DNA of 64,000 nucleotides. Origin: Coniochaeta sp. PMI_546. Lineage: Eukaryota > Ascomycota > Sordariomycetes > Coniochaetales > Coniochaetaceae. Positions within the stretch are counted from its first letter, which is position 1. Every line of letters starts with the position of its first letter. Where the stretch lies: contig MU271149.1 in NCBI GenBank assembly GCA_021432605.1, positions 1,426,001-1,490,000 on the forward strand, written 5' to 3'. The notes beneath the pieces are model-generated. The model ran no database searches, had not been told where the DNA came from, and worked only from the letters and a program-made list of their open reading frames with translations. The translations under genes were made by a program, and so were the position numbers. Shown here in pieces: positions 32,746 through 44,090 of this stretch.

Positions 32746-33594
32746 TTGTTTTATGGTCGTTGGGTAATGTAATACTCCTGCAGGTAACGGTTCTGGATGT
32801 TGATGAATGAACCATGTATATACGCGGTGTACTTCTGATTTGTTGGAGATGAGCTGCGGCCGGTTGGATGTTAGACCATCATACGAGATTTAGGGGAGGC
32901 GAGGTATATACGAAGACAAGTGGTGAACTTGCACAAAGAACTCCTGTCCATTTAAACATCTTAGTAAGGACCACTGCTCTCAAGGTGAAGGGTTTCAGAA
33001 GGCAACACCTTCGACACTTCGGCCCTCATGCTGCAGCTGAAAGCCCAGCTGGCAGACGGGTGTCGGTGTTCTGGCTGCCTGGCCAATGAGGGGAAGCAGA
33101 TGAAGGGGCCAAAAAGCCGATCGATGAATTGCATCCCACCACAACCTGGAACTGCATGGCGAAGATCGTGGCTTTCTTGAGAAGCACCCCACTAATAAAC
33201 GAAGACTGGTGTGACGGAAGGTCACGTTGCCGTCAACAACCAACTGTATATTGTGGTAGCATTCGAGTTTGTCTAGGTGTGACAACAATTGGAAGCGAGG
33301 GTATAATTCTTCCTCTTCCTCGCTCCGAACATTGTTACACGAAAGATTCAATGGTTCGAGTCACCCGTTGTATTGTCCACACATCAAAATAGAGGGGCGC
33401 CAGTTACGAATGCCTGATACTATCGGCCGGATCAAAACAAAACCTCGACAAAGTGCCCCCAGCACTGTCCGCAACGGCCAACATCAGGTTGAACAGCTCG
33501 CGCTCGAAGCCCTCGACGACTCCTATAATGGAATATAAATGCCAACGCAGCAGACACTCGTCTCGTTAAGAAGCTTGCAGTTGCTCCGATTGCT
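32746..33594. other. Intergenic region
   Basis: Downstream of the NUP gene and promoter of the IKS1 gene. No coding signal was seen. A GGTTCGAGTCA string at about 33353 resembles a B box but has no partner A box. Confidence 0.5.
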
Positions 33595-36172
33595 ATGTCG
33601 CTCATTCCGTATCGCGGTCGCGACGGCCGCGAAATAGTTCTGTAGGTCCAGCGTCGTTCTGCTTTGTCTCAGGCTCGTTGATTTCGCCGAGCAATCGTAT
33701 TCACGAGCTCGAGGAAGCCCTGAAATTCTCCCCTCATTAAACATATGGATCATCGTCACTAACCCGAGATACGTGTCGTAGCCGACATCACAATGCCATC
33801 GTCGTCCGCGATCCTCAGTCTCGCGAGCTGCAGATTGCAGTCGAATGCCCTACATGTCACCAGCCGCTTCGTCCCGCCTCTCCAGAACGGCACTTTGATT
33901 CGACACCAGAGCACGACACATATGTTGACCCCGACTATTTCCGAATGCTGAGGGACCGTAACGGCCACCGATATGGACAAGTCAACCAGCCGCCCTCGAG
34001 TCCCATACGACGTCTGGTGGAACCATTCTTTACTGTGAATGACGTGCCACGAAACGCAGAATTTATATCTAGCACACCGGCGGTGCAGGAGGGAAGCCGG
34101 ATACGGAGGGAGTCCTTCAGTCCGAATTACTTTAATAGCTTCTTCGTCGAAGAGCGGGAGCTGGGGCGAGGAGGGAAAGGAGTTGTATTACTGGTCAGAC
34201 ACGAGATCGACGGCTGTCAGCTGGGCCATTTTGCTTGCAAGCGAGTGCCCGTGGGTAACGACCATGCCTGGCTGGAAAAAGTGCTTGTCGAAGTCGAGCT
34301 GCTGGCCAAGCTGTCACATCCGAACCTGGTCTCTTATCGTCATGTATGGCTGGAAGATGTCCAGCTCACCAACTTTGGACCGAGCGTCGCCTGCGCCTTC
34401 ATCTTGCAGCAGTACTGCAACAGCGGCGACCTCCACCGGCACGTCCTTGGGGATCAACCGAAAGAACCGACCAAGGAAGAACTGAAAGCTCAGATGCGCC
34501 GGCGGTCCAAGGGACAAGCGGAGCGCCCCCAGGGCGTCTTCGCGGCACAGCGCCGACTGCCGTTTGAGGAGATATACTCGCTGTTCAAGGACATCACCTC
34601 CGGATTGGCGTATCTCCATGCTGCGAACTACATCCACCGCGATTTGAAACCGAGCAACTGCCTCCTGCACCGCGAGGGCAAGCACCTCGTGTGCCTCATA
34701 AGCGATTTCGGCGAAGTTCAGCCGGAAAATGCTATGAGAAACTCCACTGGGTCGACCGGTACGATCTCGTACTGTGCCCCCGAGGTTTTGAGGAAAGACA
34801 CCACGGGTAGGTACGAGAATTTCACCACAAAGTCGGATATCTTCTCTCTCGGCATGATTCTCTATTTCATGTGTTTTGGCCGCCTTCCTTACAAGAGTGC
34901 AAACTCTGTACAGGAGGAGCTGGAAGATGTTGACGAGCTACGTGCCGAGATCACCCACTGGAAAGGCTTCCAGGACGAGAGACGAGAGCGACCGGACCTA
35001 CCGGCGAAGTTGTACCAGCTTCTTAAGAAGCTGCTAGCACTCAACCCGGCAGAGAGGCCAAGCGCTAGCGAGGTGCTCAGCGCGATGAAGACAGACGGCA
35101 GCCTGGACGGCGTTCCGCGGGGTGCCCGGAGCACCAGTCCGAGCCTCGGCGGGCGCAGAATACAGAGCCTCGATTCGCCAGCAATCCCAAGCACGCCCGT
35201 TCGTGGTTCGTCGTCCCCGTCCCTGCTTGAGACGGAGCAGACACTCACCTTTTCGTTTCTTCACGTGCAGATCCCACCAAGCATGCCAAAGTAGCATCTA
35301 GCTCTGACGAAGACCTCACTACCATACATGACGCCGCACACTCTCCGCGGCCAACCTTTCGTAAAAACTTTCAGCCACAAACCGCTCCGACATCTACGTC
35401 AAATACAAGTCGACATCGTCACAGCCAGTCCATGACTCTCTCCCGTAGTCAAGAGGGTTATTCCCGCGCCCTATCCCGGTCGCCGGAAAGAACAAACCAT
35501 CACTCGAACGGCAGCTTAGGTCTCGACCGTCACCAAAGCATGGACCTTGATACCGAGGACGGCCACAGCGATATGGATCACAGCCACCCTTTAACATCAC
35601 CTGCACTCCTCATGGCACCACCGAGGACGCTTCTCGGCGACTTACACCATCGTGTAGCCCTACTTGTTCACCGCGCGAGTCAGGAAAGGCAAAGGTTAGG
35701 GGTGATAGCCAAGCTTGTCTTGTTCCTCTTCAAGGTGGCGACGCTTCAACAAGTCTGTTGGCCGTACAGCGTTGGGCGGATCGTAGGCACCAGTTTATTC
35801 GCAGCAGCTGCGGTGGAGTTAGTCGTGCCCTGGCTGGCCGAAGAGGTCGGCAACCCTAGACAGCGGATCGGAGAACCCTCTAAAAGTATGGCAGGACCCT
35901 CAGTGGACCCCGCCTTCCTGGAGGACGATGGAGGGTCGCGTACACGAGGGGATTCCGCATACATCTCTCCTGCGGCCGCCGACTCCCATCCGAGGATGTC
36001 ACCCCGCACTAGCAGCCATGGTCAGGCTGTGCCGTGGAGGAGAGGGGCGTGGGGCTGGGACTGGAGAGTGAGCTTGTTACTGCTGGCGTCGCATTACCTG
36101 ATTTTGGGGGTGACATCCCGGTATGGGGCGCTGTGTGCCGTGCCGGTTGACGAGACGTGGTCGCGGTGGTGA
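33595..36172 (+). CDS. IKS1: IKS1-type serine/threonine protein kinase
   Basis: Three exons: 33595-33641, 33782-35205, 35271-36172 (790 aa). The N terminus has a small Cys motif, VECPTCHQPLRP. The kinase domain has the Gly-rich loop GRGGKGVV (about 144-151), catalytic Lys169 in FACKRVP, HRDLKPSN (about 301-308), DFG (about 324-326) and CAPEVL. A large insert lies between kinase strands, as in the GCN2/PEK-like group to which Iks1 belongs. The tail is Ser/Thr/His-rich, followed by two hydrophobic segments (LVLFLFKVATLQQVCW and SLLLLASHYLILGV) that would anchor it in a membrane. Yeast Iks1 has no firm pathway. The 5' exon was placed by an ATG giving 15 codons plus a CTAAC branch site before 33782. 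Confidence 0.85.
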
Positions 36173-38301
36173 TGGGATCATGGCAGCGCGGGTAACCAAC
36201 AAGGAGCGATGCTCTGGAGGCCTCGAAAACAGCATCGCCAGAAAGGGAGCAATATACATTGCCCACGCGGGTTCATTACCACTCCATCGTGGCTCTGGAG
36301 CTATGACCTCTTGGCGGAGGATGTGGTCTCTAATTCTCGGCGGATAGACGTCCGACGATATGAGGGGTTCGTCCGATTTATAATGTTCGTCCCATCAATA
36401 AGACGCGCTGGCGATGATCACTTTACGACCAATCACAAATATCCGAGAATTTGGGCTTCACGCCACGGCGACGGGAGCCGGGCAGCGGGCACCGGCACCA
36501 GCCCGCTCGCTGCTTCATGCTTACATGTATCAAATAAAGGTGTTTCAAACGGCACGGTTTGACCAAGCATTGATATCACTCCCAGCGGTTCAGGAAAATA
36601 TTTATTGCGTCGAAAGGAATGAGGCGGGCCAGGAGACCTGGGACAAATCAAAGTGCTCACAGCGATATTGAACTATCATGTCCTTCAAGCATTCCTGTCA
36701 TTTGACCAGTTCTTGGATCATGATCAGTCGAATCTAGAGCTCAGGTGGGTCGAATGTGCTATAGCCTCCTTGCTTATCTCTTGATTACTGACCTGAGCTC
36801 CTCATGACGTGAAGTTTTGTGACTGGTTGGCCTGGAAGGAGCTTGGGTCATCTGGGGTAGCTTGTTGATTGCGGTTGTTCTCAACTCAGCAATCCGAGGC
36901 TCTGGAACCCGATATATAACCGCTTCGCTATGCCTCCTCGGCCGGGTGAGGGACGTTTCGACCGATCTCCAATTTATGTTTCGACAATCTCAGTGGGGGG
37001 GAAAAGTCGGAGTCGACACGATAGGAGGGATGGAAGATCTCGGCTATGGAAACCAAGTTTTGAAATCCCACCTCCAGCTTCTCCTTACCCGATAACATGC
37101 CTATGATATGGACGTTATGAACAAGGTCTTCAAGAAACCCCGCCAGTTCTACTTGCAATTCCGGTGACATGCGGACTGAGCGTCGTCGTGATAACAGAGT
37201 GAGGCCAGGAATAGGCCTCGTCGCGGTGCGGGAATATGACCACAACAGCAAATAACTCTCGTGTCAGGACGGAGACACCTACACCACCTCAACATGTCCC
37301 CCTCCGACTTCATCCATACGAGCCTTGTCATCAATGTCCCTTGGACAGATGTAACTTACCTTCTACGAGAACTGACGACTGTGGAACGTGGGCAGATGTT
37401 ACTCCCATACCCCGCAAGCTTGCCACAGCACGGATGGCAGCCCCTTCCATCCCCTCTCGCCTTCGCCATATCTTTGCTGTTCACATCATAAGCCTCCTCT
37501 ATGTAATCACACGCAGACAAAGCGGCATCGGTATGGTCGCTGGGTCCAGGTCTGCGGTTCATTATCCTATTTGCTACCGGAAACCTTCCATCATCATATT
37601 AGAATATGAATCATGCTTTCCATTCCTTCATACATGATAACTTCCCAGCTTACACGGGCTGCTCCGAAAGCTTCAACAGATGCCGCGCTTTCCGCTCGGG
37701 ATATCTGGAAGGAGAGCATATCTGGGCTCAGCTATGATCTGAACTGGTCGTGGGGCTTTTGACTTGTTTACACCGATCACGCGAAGCCACCTGTGGTAGG
37801 GTCGAACTGATACAAAAACCTAGACGCACTCCTCTCTTGTCGATCATTCTTTGTCGTCCAACTTCAAGGATCGCGGACTCGAAGCAAGATCGAAGGACTT
37901 CCGCCAAGCAGTGGCTCTCGCTTCTCTTCGACCGACGGAGTACCACCGCCTGTCAAGAGTCGACTTCTTTGCCAATAGCTTTACCAAATCCCCTCCGTTC
38001 AAGTACCATTTGTGCTCGAGCAGCCGGAATCGCACGAAGATCTCAGATATCCACGTACCATCTTCACTTTCTCTCAAACGAAGCATTAGTGACGCTTTAA
38101 CGACGCATCAATATCAAGAGTAGGTCCGGCCGGCCACACACAGCCTCACACTTAGGCATCGATCCTGACACCTTCAGTCTCAGCATCCAGAAGCACCAAC
38201 ACAGAATCAGATTCCAACAGCGTTGAGCTCGGTACCTGAGTCCCCGCCGGCCGTGCGTCACGACACACCTGCTGCAGTGTCCCTAAAAGAACCTTTCGCT
38301 C
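36173..38301. other. 2.1-kb intergenic region
   Basis: No gene supported. A 107-codon minus frame at 36928-37251 and a 90-codon plus frame at 37851-38123 lack domains. The latter may be 5' leader of the tiny Cys/His gene that follows, with a possible leader intron ending near 38156. Confidence 0.45.
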
Positions 38302-38481
38302 ATGCACGCCCATCACAAGATGTGTCTTCGCAAGATCTTCATCCACCACATGTGCGGCCACAAGATAACCGAACTCACCGAGACCTGCGGCGAACTCGGA
38401 TGTACCGTACACGACGTCTCGGTCATCACGAACAAATATCCTTGCGTCGCGCCTGGATGCGTTTACTATGGCCAGTTTTGA
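38302..38481 (+). CDS. Tiny Cys/His-rich protein, second MC-x9-CGH copy
   Basis: Short open frame, 59 aa from ATG 38302 or 53 aa from the in-frame ATG at 38320. From the second Met the pattern is Met-Cys, nine residues, Cys-Gly-His, eight residues, Cys, then Cys, PC and a final Cys near the C terminus. This matches the protein at 27798-28028 in Cys/His spacing though not in most other residues. No signal peptide, so probably intracellular and zinc-binding. An upstream exon cannot be excluded. Function unknown. Confidence 0.5.
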   Translation: MHAHHKMCLRKIFIHHMCGHKITELTETCGELGCTVHDVSVITNKYPCVAPGCVYYGQF

Positions 38482-39001
38482 CGGACTATTGAATCTGGAG
38501 ATGCTGTTTAGGGTGAATCCTCGTCCTGACGCTGCCGTTGGAAAGATTCATCAACTTTGTGCTCACGCGCAAACAGCAGGAGCGTTTTTGTTTACTGGCT
38601 TCGGGGTGTGGTCGATGAGAAAGGTGTCGTGTGCTTTCCGGTTAGTACCGTTCTTCACCACTCCAGAAGAAAGTCAACATAAACCTTGTGCTAATTATCG
38701 GACAGCACTGGGGGGATAGTTTTCATTAATGCATTTCAGATCAAACCCGAATGCTCCTCTATTCACGGCGTACAGGTTGTCAAGTGCGCTTTGTCATCTT
38801 AGGATATATTCTGAAACAAAGTGAAGCGTTTCTTATTTGCTTCAAATCATCTCGACTTCACACCAGGTTACTTCAAAAACATTGACTGCTCGAAGAGAAG
38901 AAGAGACGCCTTTAGGTCTGGCTCGTCTCTCAATATCCAACCCAGACATGAAGCGATTCGATGATACCGCCAAAGCTGTCCCAACATTTGTAGACATTGG
39001 A
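38482..39001. other. Intergenic region
   Basis: Convergent 3' ends of the tiny Cys/His gene and the secreted Cys-rich gene. No other signal was seen. Confidence 0.5.
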
Positions 39002-39597
39002 TCAGGGTCCGCTAATCTTGACAACGCTGTTCGTGTCTCCATAAGACTCACCCTCTCGACAAGAACGCATCCCGTCATCAATGAGAACCCAACATCTCAT
39101 GCCCGCTCCATAGATTACTAGTAGCCGACCGTCGTCCTATACGCAAAGAGCATTAAGAAGCACGTTAGCCAGCTTGCTCATAAACTTGAAAGAATTGTGC
39201 TGGGGTCAGACTTACGCTCTTCTGAACGCAGGCACCACCGATAGCCCGGCGTATCATTTCCGAGGTTTCGCATTCCTCCAAGGATGCCACCTCTCCAGGA
39301 CCTTCACAGATCAATCATTCACATGGAAAATCAGGTATACGACTCTGAAACAAGGGTACACTTACCATCTTGACATATACTAGCGCCCGGGTCACCGGGA
39401 TCATCAAGGAATGCGCCACAACAGTAAGGGACGAAACCTGAATTGCAGGTCATGAGCGGTGTATGCGGTGATGTTGAGTGCCACGACAAGACCGCTTGTT
39501 TCACAGGGGTTTCCACCATTGATCCTCGCACAAGCGAGGGAGATGTTGCTAGGAGCAGAGTTGTTACCACGAGGTGACCCAAGGATTGGGTTCCCAT
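39002..39597 (-). CDS. Small secreted cysteine-rich protein (effector-like)
   Basis: Three exons on the minus strand, 39597-39366, 39301-39216, 39136-39002 (150 aa), found by splicing open stretches. Residues 1-25 form a signal peptide. The mature part has eight cysteines including CNSGFVPYCC, SICQD, LEEC, GACVQ, MRCWV and RSC. This could form disulfides outside the cell, as in hydrophobin-like or effector proteins, but only one CC doublet is present, so it is not a canonical hydrophobin. The acceptor of intron 1 ends in AAG, which is less usual, so the second join is the weakest point. No family recognised. Confidence 0.5.
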
Positions 39598-40486
39598 CGT
39601 GACAAAGGATAGGGAGGTGACAAGAATGGACGGATCCAGGTGTGGTATCCAACTAGTAAATGATATGTTTCTAGCTAGAACTGTTGACGAGAACGGAGGG
39701 GCGTGCCTGACCAAATCTAGGAGCTATATTTTTCGATGATAACCTCCTTCCACTTTAGTCACTTCGAAAGAGATCCCCTTCAGTATGCTGTGCCACACGG
39801 GACATTTGACCGTCGAGATATCATGGAGGGGTAAGGTACGTTGGTAGTATTTCTGATAACGCTCCGGAATATGATTGGAAAATATGCTCCAAAAACCATC
39901 TCATTCCAAGGTTGTACATCAAACACGCCTTGTATAGACCCCGTCTCTCTCTCCACCTCACATGTGTCCAGATAGCAAACAGCCGCCGCAGCCAGTGTAT
40001 AGAAACTATCTGAAGACCAAAATATCCGCACACTCGCCCGCTACTGGCCGCCTTACACTAGTCGTCGTTCTCAGTTTGACTATACATTACAACGCTGCCG
40101 AACCCTGATTTGCGGGCACAATAGATAGATGGCAAGATAAACATCATCTGGTTATAAAATATAGCGCACGGGCGTAAAATAAAATCATTGCTCGTGAAGG
40201 GTATCATGGGAACGATCAAGTCCACAGATACGGAAAGACCAAAAACGCCGGCAAAAGTCAAGGGACAGTCACGCGCTAACATCACCCCCGTGGCTTCTCT
40301 ACCTAGTCCTGGCTCATAACAGAGAATTAACCACTAACGCCTAAAGCAACGCTAACTTGCGAGATAGTCCTCTTGAGAGAGAGAGACAACATTTCGACCC
40401 CTGCACTTCTCAACCCGCACATACAGCCAGAAACAGCCATCATCTGGCCGCGACAGATCGCATTCCATCCTGGCAGGACATCAAGC
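39598..40486. other. Intergenic region
   Basis: Promoter of the secreted Cys-rich gene and 3' flank of the next minus-strand gene. No coding signal was seen. Confidence 0.5.
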
Positions 40487-41641
40487 TCACGCCATATCCC
40501 GATCATGCAACATCTGCCACTTCGTATGCGCAGCGTTGACATGCACCCTCAACATCTCAGCCGTGTCATACGTCTCCGCGCGCCCAGACGAAGTACACAG
40601 CACGCACCCGTACCCCCGCAGCTCCCCCTCCCCTCCCTCCGCGGCCTGGTCGCAGTGCGACTTGGCCAGGAACCTCCCGGTCATGCGGAACCCGTCCTTG
40701 AGCAACAGGACCGCCTCCGGGGCGGCGTCGCACCGGTACCCGCACCGGCACCTCTGGCGCGGCACGGGCCGCGCCGGGTCCACCTGCAGCGACATGGCTT
40801 CCGGGCAGAAGATGCTGAAGACGCTGTTGTTGGGCCGGTGGGCGGGGTGGTGGTTCCTGCCTGAGTCGGATGGGGGCCCGCCGCGGGCGGAGCCGAGGGG
40901 GGAGTGGGTGTCGTCTGGCTGGAGTCTTGGGGTCAGCGGCGGGGAGGGGGGTTCGGATTGGAATACTGGCGGGCCGGAGCTGGTGGACCAGACGGCTGTT
41001 TGGCGGTCGAATTCGATGCGTTGGTCGTGGTCGGGCGGTGGTGGTGCCTTGGGTGCCCGGTCTGTGTGTTCTTGTTGCTGGAGAGATGGTCTTAGACTGG
41101 GGATTGGAAGGGACTGGGGGATGGCGCGGCCCGGGGCTAGGCGACTGTACTGCTCCGCTAGTACGGCGACGCATCTGCTGCGTGCTGCTTCGGAGACATG
41201 GATTATGTCGTAGAGGTTGAGAGGTCCGGGACGTGCTGATTCGACTCCTTGACGGAGCAGACTGACACAATCTCCTAGCTGGGTGAGGGTCCTCCTGAGG
41301 CAATCGCGGCAGATGGCTATGACTTTCATGTCAGTAGGTGATGTCAGCCGGCGGCAAGGGCGAGACTTACTGTCTCCGATGGCGAACTCGGGCCCAATGA
41401 GGGCAAAGCCGACCTGGTAGGTAGACTTGATGCGATGGCTGGATACGTCGAGAGAGGTGCTAAGAGTGCATTTGCTGACCGCTGGTGATACCTTTCGAGG
41501 AGATCTTTGGTAGTGGTTTTCTCGTTCTTGCCTCTGCTTCCACTTGGTGTAGAAGTGTAGGCCGGCTTCGAAGGTGGACGTCAGGCCGTCCACTAGACTG
41601 TCGACGCGGTTGCCATCCATGTCGGCCGAGAACACCGGCAA
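40487..41641 (-). CDS. Fungal protein with helical N domain and C-terminal Cys/His (zinc-like) module
   Basis: Two exons, 41641-41371 and 41316-40487 (366 aa). The N-terminal 90 residues plus the start of exon 2 (GDTICRDCLRRTLTQLGDCV) look helical and amphipathic. The middle, about 170-270, is Pro/Gln/Ser-rich and probably disordered. The C terminus has CRCGYRC, then a GYGCVLCTSS...LRVHVNAAH pattern, that is Cys-x2-Cys followed by spaced His residues. This resembles the C2H2-like ends of many ascomycete hypothetical proteins. No signal peptide or membrane helix. A DNA- or protein-binding role is only a guess. It is a plausible gene because removal of the 54-nt intron keeps frame. Confidence 0.7.
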   Translation of the reverse strand: MPVFSADMDGNRVDSLVDGLTSTFEAGLHFYTKWKQRQERENHYQRSPRKVSPAVSKCTLSTSLDVSSHRIKSTYQVGFALIGPEFAIGDSKSRPCRRLTSPTDMKVIAICRDCLRRTLTQLGDCVSLLRQGVESARPGPLNLYDIIHVSEAARSRCVAVLAEQYSRLAPGRAIPQSLPIPSLRPSLQQQEHTDRAPKAPPPPDHDQRIEFDRQTAVWSTSSGPPVFQSEPPSPPLTPRLQPDDTHSPLGSARGGPPSDSGRNHHPAHRPNNSVFSIFCPEAMSLQVDPARPVPRQRCRCGYRCDAAPEAVLLLKDGFRMTGRFLAKSHCDQAAEGGEGELRGYGCVLCTSSGRAETYDTAEMLRVHVNAAHTKWQMLHDRDMA

Positions 41642-42569
41642 CGCCGGAAAAGAAGCCGCGGACCCTCAGAACAGACAGTTTAGAACCAGTCGAAAGAACT
41701 TGCTTCGACACCGAAGAGAACGAAGCAAAGGAAAAGACGTCAACACTGAAAATTACCTGCTGTTATCTTGGGCGCTGTTCAGCGCCCGACGACTGAGCCT
41801 CGCCGGTCTTGGCATGACATGGCGCGGGGGCAGCTGATGGCCCCCGGACATCTCGACTGTCTGTGCGACATTCAGCGAATCCCCCGTCTGACGAGAGGGC
41901 ATCAGTGCTACACTACATCGGGTCCAAGCATGGAGATCCGGGGAAGCCGTGCATCGGGCAAATGCGCGAGGAGAGGCTAACATCCTTTAAATAGCTTGAC
42001 GTCTGGGACCAAGGTTGTTGCGTAGCATCCACAGTTGCAGAGAGTCTCGGGGAAGAATGGAATGATGGGGAAAATTGGGCACTATCACAGTGGAACGAGA
42101 TAAGATCTGCAGGGTCCAAATGAGAGGAATTGAATTGGACAACGCTAAATAAACCCCCGATGGCCCTGAAAGTCCGCTCTCCTTGGAAACGAGCCTAATG
42201 CCCTCCTCTCAAGGTACTGCATTTGCTTCGACTGCAATACTCTCCTAAGTATGCTCCTTGGGGCCTCATTACGAACAGCTGTCTTCGATCCGCCAGCAAG
42301 AATTCCTTATCCCAGAGATTCAAGAGATAGGTGCTCTACATCACCACATCTGACCCTGATTGCATTTTTAATCTGGAAAGGCTTTCTTCCCGCGCGACGT
42401 CTCGTCTGGTCTGCATCAATCAGCTCTATGACTTCAGAGCTTCCGGTTATGACACGGTGCCGCTCGAGTCCCAACAGATTCCATCAACGCCTTCCAGACT
42501 GACTTCTAGAAGACCCGACCCAGACACCACCATGGCCTCAACTTCCAGAGGTGAGCTATGGGCACCACC
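41642..42569. other. Intergenic region
   Basis: Promoter of the Cys/His-module gene and 3' flank of the methyltransferase. No coding signal was seen. Confidence 0.5.
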
Positions 42570-43493
42570 TCACTCCGTCTGACCAGCCTCCAAAGGACCC
42601 CCCGGTTTCCTCGCGCTAAGGACGACATATCTCCAATGCTTCTGGCCCCAGTACGCCGTGGCACCGCCGACGGTGTTGATGAAGTATTTCTCGGCGCGGA
42701 ACAGCCTGATAATGAAGAAAGGCACAACTGCCAACACGGAGAAAAGGAGCAGCATCGGACGGATGTTCTCTGAATAGTCCCTGATCTCCACGTCGACGAA
42801 TCCCGCCCCCTCTAGGATCTCCTGGTAGAACCCGGGTCCCGCCCGTTCGCACGTGGGCATGGCACCATGTTTGTTGATCGCGCTCAGGACTTCGCGTTCG
42901 GTCTTGAACTGGCCGGAGGTCTCGGGACGCCCCAGCGTGTTGTCGTATTCGTGCAGCACCACTCTCCCGCCGGGCTTCAGGATCCGGTAGAAGCCGGCCA
43001 GTACGGCCTCGGGGTCGGTGGCGTGCACGAAGGTCTCCATGGTGTAAACACCTTCGTGCGACTCGTCTGGTATCGTCTCTAGGTGATGGTAGTCCATCCT
43101 CTGCACGGTGATCTGCTCCTGCAGGTCTTGCTTCTGCACTCTCCGCCGCGCCTTCTCGACATGGCGCGGGAGGTAGTCGATGGCGGTGATCTTGAGCCCT
43201 TGCCTGGCCATGTACGCGGCCACTAGGCCGGCTCCGCAACCCGCATCGAGGACGAGAGCACCGCGGGGTAGGTCGAGGGCTTCGAAGAGTTTCTGCTCCA
43301 TGGCGCGGAGGCTACGGCCGATCGGGAAGGGGGACCATGTGCCCGGTTTGTAGTAGCCAAGGTGTCGGGTGTCCCCTAGCAGGAGGCGGTAGCCGATTCG
43401 CGATTCAAGGGATCCGTAGTAAGAGATTAGCGCCGGGTTGGCGTTGATGAGGGGTTCGGTCGTGTCTGGATCGGTCATTTTTGCGAGGGCCAC
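42570..43493 (-). CDS. SAM-dependent methyltransferase, sterol C24-methyltransferase-like
   Basis: Intronless, 307 aa. Class I methyltransferase fold: motif I VLDAGCGAGLVAAYMA, acidic residue in ITAIDYLPRHV, motif II region YTMETFVHATDP, motif III ILKPGGRVVLHEYD. The layout and the GYYKPG start resemble the Erg6/SMT group. A hydrophobic segment near residue 245 (LLLFSVLAVVPFFIIRLF) suggests membrane contact. It differs from Erg6 itself, lacking the YEYGWG-type sterol motif, so it is more likely a tailoring enzyme of a lipid, sterol or triterpenoid than the ergosterol gene. M6 (43478) is an alternative start. Confidence 0.83.
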   Translation of the reverse strand: MALAKMTDPDTTEPLINANPALISYYGSLESRIGYRLLLGDTRHLGYYKPGTWSPFPIGRSLRAMEQKLFEALDLPRGALVLDAGCGAGLVAAYMARQGLKITAIDYLPRHVEKARRRVQKQDLQEQITVQRMDYHHLETIPDESHEGVYTMETFVHATDPEAVLAGFYRILKPGGRVVLHEYDNTLGRPETSGQFKTEREVLSAINKHGAMPTCERAGPGFYQEILEGAGFVDVEIRDYSENIRPMLLLFSVLAVVPFFIIRLFRAEKYFINTVGGATAYWGQKHWRYVVLSARKPGGPLEAGQTE

Positions 43494-44090
43494 CTCCTGT
43501 TTGGGTTGGGAAGATGCGCACCGAGAAAAGTTCAGCCGCTAATGGTTTCGTGCTTGCAGAGGATGGGGATTGCAAACGTCGTATCCTGAGTGAAAGGTAG
43601 TGTTCTTTCTGTTCTGGTCAAAGCTTTGTAGGAAATTGTTCCAGTCAGTAAATGGTGACAGATCAAAAGGTCCTTAAGTCAGTCAGCACTTGTCATGTAC
43701 CCGCCGTTTCAGCTCCCTGGATTGCTCAAGCGCTACTGAGCGGTACCTAGCTTGGAATGACAGCTCGCAAACTGACAGAACGGACAGGCTTTATATACAC
43801 TTCCAGGTCTGATTCACCATGTTTCCAGTTGCAATCATGAACCAACAGTCACTGGGGCCAGCCTCGCTATTGGTCGCTCGAGAGTGAGTGTCCGCCGAAC
43901 AAAGAGGCACGGCCAGCTGCATCTTTGGCAATGGCATGAGAGAGGCGAGAACAGCGATAAGAACAGCCATAAGACAGACGGGTGTCCAACCTCTCTAGCA
44001 CTTCCATCTTTAGCCTTGCGACCTTCTATGCTGCAATGACCTGGCTGTGCTGGACACGACTGGTCAGGCTTGGAAAGACTCAACATCCAA
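43494..44090. promoter_or_regulatory. Divergent promoter region (methyltransferase / membrane protein)
   Basis: 597 bp between two head-to-head genes. A TTATATACA TATA-like box at about 43791-43799 lies 290 bp upstream of the membrane protein start. No coding exon was seen. Confidence 0.5.

Noticed and set aside
33345-33365. GGTTCGAGTCA resembling a tRNA B box
   Set aside because: No A box at a fitting distance and no cloverleaf on either strand.
36928-37251. 107-codon minus-strand open frame with a GTAAGG donor inside
   Set aside because: A possible spliced product can be drawn but has no domain and no start or stop support.
39002-39597. Hydrophobin identity for the secreted Cys-rich protein
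   Set aside because: Eight cysteines are present but only one CC doublet, so the C-CC-C-C-CC-C hydrophobin pattern is not met.
42570-43493. ERG6 (sterol C24-methyltransferase) identity
   Set aside because: The methyltransferase layout is similar, but the sterol-specific YEYGWG-type region was not found and the protein is shorter.
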